Assembly (NCBI GenBank): GCA_964455975.1
Contig: CAYVYP010000021.1
Span: 1 to 23,193, forward strand
Length of the DNA: 23,193 nt
Direction: 5' to 3'
Source: JAETTH01 sp964455975
Lineage (GTDB): Bacteria > Bacillota > Clostridia > TANB77 > CAG-508
This document shows positions 18,144 to 23,193 of this stretch, piece after piece. The translations under genes and the position numbers were made by a program. Below the pieces are notes generated by a model. The model searched no databases. It saw nothing but the letters and a program-made list of their open reading frames with translations, and had not been told where the DNA came from. Position 1 is the first letter of the stretch; each line of letters opens with the position of its first letter.

Positions 18144-19135
18144 GAAAGAATTTAAATTAGCTATTATTGGTGCTACTCGGTTTAGTTGGTAGAACTATTT
18201 TAAAAGTTTTAGAAGAAAGGAATTTACAAATTTCTGAATATGCATTTTTCTCATCTAGTAAATCTGCTGGAACAGTTTTAAGCTTTATGGGTAAAAATTA
18301 TACTGTTAGAGAACTTACTAAAGAAGTTATTTATGAACAATTTGATTTTGCTATTTTTTCTGCAGGAGCTGATACTTCTAAAAGATTTGCTCCTCTTTTT
18401 GCATCAATAGGTACAGTTGTAATAGATAATAGTAGTTGTTTTAGGATGGATGCCAATGTTCCTTTAGTTGTTCCTGAAATCAATTTTGATACAATTACTA
18501 AAGATACTAAAATTATTGCAAACCCAAATTGTTCTACAATCCAAGCTGTTTTACCACTTAAACCTTTAGATGATGCTTATAAAATAAAAAGAATAGTGTA
18601 TTCAACTTATCAAGCTGTTTCAGGAGCTGGAAGATATGGATTAGAAGATTTAGAAAATACATCTATGCACTCACCCTTAAAGAAATTCCCGCATCAAATA
18701 TATAACAATTGTCTTCCACATATTGATAGTTTTTTAAATAATGGTTATACAAAAGAGGAAGAAAAAATGATAAATGAAACAAGAAAAATATTAAATAGAC
18801 CAAACTTAAAAGTTACTGCTACTACAGTTAGAGTCCCTGTTGAAAACTGTCATAGTGAAGCTATAAATGTAGAATTTGAAAAAAATTTTGATTTAGATGA
18901 ATTAAGAATTTTTATTGGTAGTTTAGAAAATGTTATTTTACAAGACGATATACAAAATAATATATATCCTATGCCAATTTTAGCAAATGGACATGATGAA
19001 GTTTTTGTTGGAAGAATTAGAAGAGATTATAGTGTAGAAAATGGAATTAATATGTGGATTGTAGCAGATAACATTAGAAAAGGTGCTGCAACAAATGCTG
19101 TACAAATTTTAGAAAAAATGTTATTATTGCCTTAA
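18142..19135 (+). CDS. asd: Aspartate-semialdehyde dehydrogenase, +1 frameshift at CGG
   Basis: This enzyme reduces aspartyl phosphate to aspartate semialdehyde with NADPH, at the entry to lysine/diaminopimelate, threonine and methionine synthesis. TTG 18142 is chosen because GGAGGTGAT lies eight bases upstream and the reading MKEFKLAIIGAT matches the family N-terminus. The zero frame then hits CGG (18178-18180) and a stop at 18190-18192. Skipping the C restores the universal GATGLVG dinucleotide-binding loop (10-16) and a 330-residue protein of normal length. NPNCSTIQ carries the active-site Cys; STYQAVSGAG, VGRIRRD and WIVADNIRKGAA are further family motifs. dapA follows 32 bases downstream. 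Confidence 0.93.
18178..18180 (+). other. asd: Frameshift site in asd (in-frame CGG)
   Basis: The zero frame reads GGT GCT ACT CGG TTT AGT TGG TAG. The corrected frame reads ACT (C) GGT TTA GTT GGT AGA, giving Gly13 of GATGLVG, an invariant residue of the NADP loop. The shift is of the same kind, at the same codon and with the same Gly outcome as in dnaE at 2048-2050. Confidence 0.88.
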
Positions 19136-19167
19136 TTATAATTTATATTTTTGAAGGAGATTTTTAT

Positions 19168-20049
19168 ATGAAACAAGTTTTATTTAAAGGTTGTGGTACT
19201 GCAATAGTTACACCATTTACTGAAGATGGAGTTAATTTTGAAGAATTTAGAAAACTTATTGAGTTTCAAATTTCAGAAGGAGCAGATAGTTTAATTGTAT
19301 GTGGTACTACTGGTGAATCTTCTTGTATGAGTTTAGATGAGAAAAAGCAAACAATCAAATTTGCTATTGATATTGTTAACAAACGTATTCCTGTAATAGT
19401 TGGCAGTGGTTCTAATTGTACAAATTCTGCTATAGAAATGTCTAAATATGCGCAGGAAGTTGGTGCTGATGGTTTACTTATTGTTACACCATATTATAAT
19501 AAAACAACACAATCTGGACTTATAGCACATTTTACAAAAATAGCCTCTTGTGTAAATTTACCAATAATTTTATACAATGTGCCTAGTCGTACAGGTCTTA
19601 ACATAGAGCCTCAAACTTGTTTAGAATTATCTAAAATAGATAATATTATTGCAATAAAAGAAGCAAGTGGAAATCTTTCACAAGTTTTAAAAATAGCTTC
19701 ACTTTGCAAAGATAATCTTACAATTTATTCTGGAAATGATGATCAAATTCTTCCTATTTTATCTTTAGGAGGATTAGGAGTTATTTCTGTTCTTTCTAAT
19801 ATTGCCCCTAAAAAAGTTCATAATATGTGCAAGGATTTTTTTGAAGGAAATATAACAGAAGCAATAAAAATGCAAGTTGATGCTACATCTATTATTAATT
19901 CATTATTTTGTGAAGTAAACCCTATTCCTGTTAAAGCAGCTTTAAATATTATTGGTTTTAATGTTGGAGTTCCAAGACTTCCTTTATTAGAAATGTCTGA
20001 TAAAGCTAAAGAAATTTTAAAACAAGATATTAATAATTATTTAAAATAA
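19168..20049 (+). CDS. dapA: 4-hydroxy-tetrahydrodipicolinate synthase
   Basis: A 293-residue TIM-barrel aldolase that condenses pyruvate with aspartate semialdehyde, the first step committed to lysine and diaminopimelate. GTTGES (46-51), the PYYNK Tyr (Y110), ILYNVPSRTG (Y136, R141) and the Schiff-base Lys in IAIKEASGN (K164) are all present. Length is normal. It uses the product of asd directly, and the two form an operon with a GAAGGAG RBS. Confidence 0.97.
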   Translation: MKQVLFKGCGTAIVTPFTEDGVNFEEFRKLIEFQISEGADSLIVCGTTGESSCMSLDEKKQTIKFAIDIVNKRIPVIVGSGSNCTNSAIEMSKYAQEVGADGLLIVTPYYNKTTQSGLIAHFTKIASCVNLPIILYNVPSRTGLNIEPQTCLELSKIDNIIAIKEASGNLSQVLKIASLCKDNLTIYSGNDDQILPILSLGGLGVISVLSNIAPKKVHNMCKDFFEGNITEAIKMQVDATSIINSLFCEVNPIPVKAALNIIGFNVGVPRLPLLEMSDKAKEILKQDINNYLK

Positions 20050-20115
20050 TAGCAATCTTATATTTTTTATGATATAATATATTTACTTTTATATTTAGAA
20101 ATTGAAGGAGAATTT

Positions 20116-20652
20116 ATGAATAGTTTACAAGAAGTCAGAACTTTAAAAGAAGAGTTTGACTCTATAGTAGAAGATATTGTAAATAATGAAACAGTACAAC
20201 AAATGCACAATTATATTCAGCATTGTAAAACAGATTGTTTTGAGCACTGTCAAAACGTTGCATTTTATAGTTTTATTATTTGTAAAAAATATAATTTAGA
20301 TTATAAAGCTGTTGCAAGAGCAGGAATGATACATGATTTGTTTTTATATGATTGGAGAAAAAGACAACCTGATAGAAAAGGATTACATGCATTTACTCAT
20401 CCTAAAACTTCTTTAGAAAATGCTACTAAACTTTTTAATTTGAATGATAAGGAAAAAGATATTATTTTAAAACATATGTGGCCAGTTACCTTTTGGCTTC
20501 CAAAATATAAAGAAAGCTATGTAATAACTTTTGTTGATAAATATTGTGCAATGGAGGAATCTTTTAATAGTTTTAAAGAAAATTTTAAAACAGGAAAAAT
20601 GTATAAATATGCTCATATTTTAGCAGGTGCATTATTATTTATAAAAAAATAG
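20116..20652 (+). CDS. HD-domain phosphohydrolase
   Basis: A 178-residue protein with the metal-binding set of the HD superfamily: His44 (FEHCQNVAFYS), His73-Asp74 (GMIHDLFLYDW), His95 (HAFTHP), His120 (LKHMWP) and Asp141 (FVDKYCAMEE). The six-ligand pattern suggests a small metal-dependent phosphohydrolase; the substrate is unknown. It follows dapA after 66 bases that contain a TATAAT-like box (about 20075), so it may have its own promoter besides readthrough. It is not known to belong to lysine synthesis. Confidence 0.85.
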   Translation: MNSLQEVRTLKEEFDSIVEDIVNNETVQQMHNYIQHCKTDCFEHCQNVAFYSFIICKKYNLDYKAVARAGMIHDLFLYDWRKRQPDRKGLHAFTHPKTSLENATKLFNLNDKEKDIILKHMWPVTFWLPKYKESYVITFVDKYCAMEESFNSFKENFKTGKMYKYAHILAGALLFIKK

Positions 20653-20680
20653 AATTTGAAATTTTTCAAATTCTATTTTT
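20651..20680 (+). terminator. Intrinsic terminator of the asd-dapA-HD block
   Basis: AGAATTTGAAA (20651-20661) and TTTCAAATTCT (20664-20674) form a perfect stem overlapping the stop codon, followed by ATTTTT and more Ts. Confidence 0.85.
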
Positions 20681-20756
20681 GTTTTTTATTAATATTTGCT
20701 GTGCTTCTTCCGAGTTTTAGCCAATTTTTAAAATTATAATATTGTTATATTATTTT

Positions 20757-20804
20757 AAGAACCCTCAGTCGCTTCGCGCCAGCTCCCTTATTAAAGGAGC
20801 TTTT
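20757..20804. repeat. Dispersed 28-bp repeat, copy 2, with hairpin extension
   Basis: Bases 20757-20784 repeat copy 1. The end continues into AGCTCCCTTATTAAAGGAGCT (20781-20801 region), a hairpin with arms AGCTCC and GGAGCT. On the minus strand this hairpin lies a few bases after the stop of the pilin-like gene, where diversity-generating retroelement targets often carry a hairpin behind the variable region. The same extension in copy 3, upstream of the gene, shows that it belongs to the repeat itself. Confidence 0.75.
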
Positions 20805-20805
20805 C

Positions 20806-20944
20806 CTACTTTATGTAAAGTGAAACACGGAACGTAGCGTTTCTGTAGGCATCGCCACTGTAGTTGTCACGACGACTCGCTGGATAACCTGACCCATTGT
20901 TGCTGTAACCACCACCACGTCCCACGAACGAAGAGCTGGTTGTA
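20806..20944 (-). other. Putative DGR variable region (VR)
   Basis: Codons 284-327 differ sharply from the rest of the gene. TAC, AGC, AAC, GAC, AAC, TAC, GGC, GCC, TAC and AAC occur at residues 295, 296, 297, 308, 309, 310, 312, 314, 315 and 317, while the preceding part uses AAT, TAT and GAT. All ten can be derived from AAC by changing only As, the hallmark of diversity-generating retroelement mutagenesis. The position is right: the 3' end of a C-type-lectin-like domain. No template repeat or reverse transcriptase is in the window. Confidence 0.65.
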
Positions 20945-21789
20945 TTTTTCTCATTTATATATTCAATAGCATTTCCTGCTATATCATATATATGATTTGC
21001 TTGCCAGCTTTCTTCTTTTCCTGATTTTTCTACTTTTCCTGTTTTGTTTTCATTATTACTATAGTTTCCCCATTTTCTACTATCTATTACATTTTTCTTT
21101 TCTCCGTAATTAGTTATGAACTTCATTGTTACATCCCAGCCTGCTCCTGTTATTAATCCACTTACTACTACTCCATTATTATACATTGCTGCACTACTTG
21201 TTAAACATTGTGCTTGTGTTATATTTACCCATACTTCTGCATCTTTTTTACTTACTGGTGCTGTTGTTTCATTTACTGCTCCTGCTGGCTTTCCGGCTTC
21301 ATATCTTGCTATATAAAATCCACCTTTTTTAGCTATAGTTTCTGCTGTTATTCCTGTTGGTAATATACTATCTGTTTCTTTTACTATTTGTGCTTCTGTT
21401 AATACCGGATAACTAAAATTTTGTACAAAATCACTTGCATTTGCTACTGGTATCCATACGAATTGGTTTCCTTGTTTTGTATTTTCTAAATCATCTTCTT
21501 TTTCACTTGATATTACAAATCCATTTTCTATTGTACTTCCTTCTACATGATAAAATCCTTCTGGTACTGGTACTTGGTAACTATCTATTTTTCCTGTTAA
21601 TTTATCTATATCACTTAATTCATTATTTTTACTTGATTCCGTTGCATTTGCTGCTTGCTGTGCTTTTGCTATTAATCCGTTTTGATTAAATACCATACTT
21701 AAACTTACTCCTGCCAATATCAATAAGACAATTATTGTTATTACTAATGCAACTAATGTTATACCTTTGTTTTGTTTTATTTTTTTCAT
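20806..21789 (-). CDS. Pilin-like protein with FGE/C-type-lectin-like domain
   Basis: A 327-residue surface-type protein. It starts with a short basic stretch and KGITLVALV followed by a hydrophobic helix (residues 9-33), the prepilin-like class common in Clostridia; the usual Glu at +5 of the mature pilin is Ala. From ~78 on (FVWIPVANASDF, GGFYIARYEAG, WDVTMKFITNYG, YDIAGNAIEYI, GRGGGYSN, FRVSLYIK) it has the order of motifs of formylglycine-generating-enzyme/C-type-lectin-like domains, the fold of many retroelement-diversified ligand binders. The last ~44 codons are strikingly GC-rich (see the variable-region entry). AGGAGG precedes ATG 21789. It is probably a surface or pseudopilus-anchored binding protein; enzymatic FGE activity is unlikely. 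Confidence 0.82.
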   Translation of the reverse strand: MKKIKQNKGITLVALVITIIVLLILAGVSLSMVFNQNGLIAKAQQAANATESSKNNELSDIDKLTGKIDSYQVPVPEGFYHVEGSTIENGFVISSEKEDDLENTKQGNQFVWIPVANASDFVQNFSYPVLTEAQIVKETDSILPTGITAETIAKKGGFYIARYEAGKPAGAVNETTAPVSKKDAEVWVNITQAQCLTSSAAMYNNGVVVSGLITGAGWDVTMKFITNYGEKKNVIDSRKWGNYSNNENKTGKVEKSGKEESWQANHIYDIAGNAIEYINEKNTTSSSFVGRGGGYSNNGSGYPASRRDNYSGDAYRNATFRVSLYIK

Positions 21790-21838
21790 TTGTTTTCCTC
21801 CTAAATTTTTTATAATATTTATTATATTATTTCTTTTT

Positions 21839-21885
21839 AAGAACCCTCAGTCGCTTCGCGCCAGCTCCCTTATTAAATGAGCTTT
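21839..21885. repeat. Dispersed 28-bp repeat, copy 3
   Basis: Identical to copies 1 and 2 over 28 bases, then AGCTCCCTTATTAAATGAGCT, a variant of the hairpin extension. It lies about 50 bases upstream of the pilin-like ATG, beside its likely promoter (a minus-strand TATAAT-like box near 21818). Confidence 0.85.
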
Positions 21886-21935
21886 AAATTTATTCTTTTT
21901 TAGAATGTATATAGTATAAGCCATGGGATTCTTAC

Positions 21936-21954
21936 GGGCGTATACAATACGCCC
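21936..21954. repeat. Short perfect palindrome
   Basis: GGGCGTAT (21936-21943) and ATACGCCC (21947-21954) form an 8-bp stem with a 3-base loop. On the minus strand it reads TAGGGGCGTATTGTATACGC. It occupies the same place in the duplicated flank as the different hairpin at 172-193, so the two flanks carry alternative palindromes. Confidence 0.7.
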
Positions 21955-21970
21955 CTAAAATTAATTTTTC

Positions 21971-22027
21971 TAATTAATCTATTATTTATATTCTACCTAA
22001 TAATTTTATTTTTGGCAATAAGTTTTT
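21971..22027. repeat. Duplicated upstream block, copy 2
   Basis: Matches 266-322 in the same orientation (ends TTTTTGGCAATAAGTTT). It is the distal part of the duplicated flank of the pilin-like gene. Confidence 0.8.
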
Positions 22028-22064
22028 TATAAATTTTTTATTTTCCTTAAATAGCAAAATAATA

Positions 22065-22134
22065 GCCCAACACAGGTCACCTATTATTTTTACAGCTACG
22101 GCAGTAAAAAAATAGGTGACCGACGAGATTGGGC
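22065..22134. other. Long nested hairpin, possible structured RNA or mobile-element end
   Basis: The outer stem is GCCCAA (22065-22070) with TTGGGC (22129-22134). Unpaired CACA and GACGAGA follow. The inner stem is GGTCACCTATT (22075-22085) with AATAGGTGACC (22111-22121), then, past a bulged A, TTTTTAC with GTAAAAA, closing on a 10-base loop. That is 18 inner base pairs. It lies in the 486-base gap between the pilin-like gene and the nuclease-like gene. GGATTTTT follows on the plus strand, so termination is possible, although no plus-strand gene reads into it. Function unknown. Confidence 0.7.
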
Positions 22135-22275
22135 GGATTTTTATTAATAAAATAGCATTCGTTTGGCTAGTTTTTTATTAATTTATAATTATTAAACAAA
22201 TTTTCGTATTTTTATTGCATAATTTTAAAATGCAATATATAATATATTTTATAAATTACATAATAGGAGAAAAAA

Positions 22276-22680
22276 TTGGAGAATAAACTTAATTTAGATG
22301 ATTTACGAAATACTACAAAATCTATTAAGATAGGTGAATTAACTCAAGAAGTAATTGATATACTAGATTTAAAGTCTAGTCCTAGAAATATATATATGTG
22401 GTCTGATAGATTAGAACATTGTGATAAACACAAATATGATTTTTCTAGTGAAGAAGAATATAATAATAGTTTAGAAAACATTCCTTCAATAATAAATTCA
22501 CCAGATTATGTCGGTATTCATTCTAATAACAAAGGATTTTTTTATATAAAAAAACTGGAGAGTAATTGTTTAGTTGGTATAACCATGGATTCTTTACTTT
22601 TTAGATCTATGTATCCTATAAAAGAAAGTAAGCTAAATAATTATATTAAAAACGGAAAAATATTTCATATAAATAATTAA
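22276..22680 (+). CDS. Small PBECR-like putative nuclease
   Basis: A 134-residue protein. From the start IKIGELTQEVIDILDL, then IYMWSDRLEHCDKHK (residues ~39-53), IPSIINSPDYVGI (74-86), FFYIKKLESNCLVGITM and FRSMYPIKESKL, it follows the pattern of phage-barnase-EndoU-colicin-RelE-like (PBECR) domains, small nuclease folds found in phage polyvalent proteins and as free-standing genes. The two His, a Lys and an Arg (R115) are candidates for the active site. I place it by pattern only. TTG 22276 is chosen because AGGAGA lies five bases upstream and no ATG is near. There is no antitoxin-like partner beside it. Confidence 0.55.
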   Translation: MENKLNLDDLRNTTKSIKIGELTQEVIDILDLKSSPRNIYMWSDRLEHCDKHKYDFSSEEEYNNSLENIPSIINSPDYVGIHSNNKGFFYIKKLESNCLVGITMDSLLFRSMYPIKESKLNNYIKNGKIFHINN

Positions 22681-22712
22681 AGAGACACTATTTGTTAGTG
22701 CCTCTCTTTTTG
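22681..22712 (+). terminator. Terminator of the PBECR-like gene
   Basis: AGAGACACTA (22681-22690) and TTAGTGCCTCT (22695-22705) pair over ten positions with one mismatch, followed by CTTTTTGTTT. It begins directly after the stop codon. Confidence 0.85.
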
Positions 22713-22739
22713 TTTGGTTAATTGGTAGGACGGCGTACC

Positions 22740-22802
22740 CTACATCTCTTTAAAGACCATCTCTGGCGTGATAGCTGCCTTACTATCCTCAAATAACCTT
22801 AC
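22740..22802 (-). pseudogene. Short C-terminal coding remnant
   Basis: Twenty codons read VRLFEDSKAAITPEMVFKEM and stop, preceded in frame by stops. Base composition is richer in GC than the surroundings, and the sequence looks protein-like. It is followed by TGTAGGGTACGCCGTCC, a motif shared with the palindrome at 172-193. It is probably the tail of a lost gene or part of a dispersed element; the family is not recognised. Confidence 0.35.
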
Positions 22803-22805
22803 TTA

Positions 22806-23046
22806 TTATATGTCAATTATACAAAAATATGTATAATTAATAGCTAAAAATAAATGATTTATAAAATAATATTTTATCTATCATTTTTCTCTTATATTTA
22901 TATTATAACTATTTGTAATAGTCAAGATTTATTACAATTTTTGTTTCTATTTTCTAAAAACTTAACAGTTGTGTAATATAATTATAATGTAATTGTAATG
23001 ATATTGTAACATAAGTTTGTACTTTTGTCAAATACAACCTTATTTT
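22806..23046. other. Intergenic AT-rich region
   Basis: No gene or clear hairpin is seen in these 241 bases. TAATATAATTATAATGTAAT and similar direct TAAT-rich units around 22975-23012 are the only structure, possibly promoter boxes. Confidence 0.5.
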
Positions 23047-23193
23047 TTAAAATATATTTTTTAAATTAAAAGCTTCTTTTTCTTTTATATGCTCTAATAT
23101 AAATATGCATCTATCTAATTGTTCTATACTTCCAGACACGGGAGTTTGACACTTTAATTTCGAAAAAATCTTTGTAAGCATAATAAATGCTTT
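23047..23193 (-). CDS. C-terminal end of an unidentified gene (partial)
   Basis: An open minus-strand frame enters at the right edge and ends at TAA 23049-23047 after 48 codons. It contains KIFSKLKCQTPVSGSIEQL and RCIFILEHIKEKEAF, with codon use like the neighbours. The start lies outside the window and the family is not recognised. Given the short length it could be non-coding, but the composition favours a real gene end. Confidence 0.45.
   Translation of the reverse strand, partial: KAFIMLTKIFSKLKCQTPVSGSIEQLDRCIFILEHIKEKEAFNLKNIF

Noticed and set aside
20781..20801. AGCTCC/GGAGCT hairpin as a plain terminator of the pilin-like gene
   Set aside because: On the minus strand no T-run follows it, and a near-identical hairpin lies upstream of the gene as part of the repeat.
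20806..21789. Active formylglycine-generating enzyme or sulfatase modifier
   Set aside because: The prepilin-like N-terminus, the lack of recognisable catalytic Cys residues and the variable C-terminus fit a binding protein of the same fold better.
22065..22134. Firm call of an integron attC site
   Set aside because: One end box has a mismatch at the key triplet, there is a single copy, and no integrase is visible; kept only as an unexplained structure.
22065..22134. Retron or self-cleaving ribozyme
   Set aside because: No reverse transcriptase is nearby, and the hammerhead or twister core residues are not present in the required order.

Overview
The window is AT-rich, with T- and A-ending codons, AGGAGG-type ribosome binding sites and TTG alternative starts. 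It carries a SpoIIID-like regulator, Clostridia-style housekeeping genes and a KGITLVALV-type pilin-like protein. This points to a low-GC Firmicute of class Clostridia, probably an uncultured gut lineage known from a metagenome assembly (11 undetermined bases at 14851-14861, a (GT)22 tract at the left edge). That placement is inference from gene content and composition; no rRNA gene is present.

Layout. 1-354: left edge with the truncated start of a gene, whose leader repeats that of the pilin-like gene at 21 kb, plus intergenic repeats. 355-11429: a leftward block with dnaE (DNA polymerase III alpha, interrupted by a +1 frameshift), a SpoIIID-like regulator, a TrmR/YrrM-type methyltransferase, typA/bipA, a cytidylate kinase-PlsC fusion, a P-loop/Asp23 fusion, a membrane glycosyltransferase 2 and MTA/SAH nucleosidase. 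11616-12044: a rightward orphan gene with foreign-looking composition, its own strong promoter and a terminator. 12125-18037: leftward pnp, rpsO, a small membrane protein, an aldose-1-epimerase-like gene and recG. 18142-20652: a rightward asd-dapA-HD phosphohydrolase block (entry to lysine/diaminopimelate synthesis), with asd also interrupted by a +1 frameshift. 20757-23193: an accessory region with a pilin-anchored FGE/C-type-lectin-like protein whose last ~140 bases look like a diversity-generating retroelement variable region, repeats, a long nested hairpin, a PBECR-like small nuclease and the tail of one more gene.

Main observations. (1) The two frameshifted housekeeping genes, dnaE and asd, are interrupted in exactly the same way. 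The zero frame reaches an in-frame CGG codon, and skipping its C gives GGN (Gly), the residue expected from family conservation. By hand scan, CGG is almost absent as an in-frame codon in the other ~6,700 codons; it occurs only at codon 4 of the SpoIIID-like gene and once in the foreign orphan. Either one systematic sequencing or assembly error hit two sites, or CGG is an unassigned or starved codon at which ribosomes shift +1. (2) The 3' end of the pilin-like gene abruptly changes to GC-rich codons dominated by NNC triplets that can be derived from AAC, the signature of adenine-directed retroelement mutagenesis. The reverse transcriptase and template are not in the window. (3) The asd ribosome binding site lies in the 3' arm of a 13-bp hairpin that runs into seven Ts.
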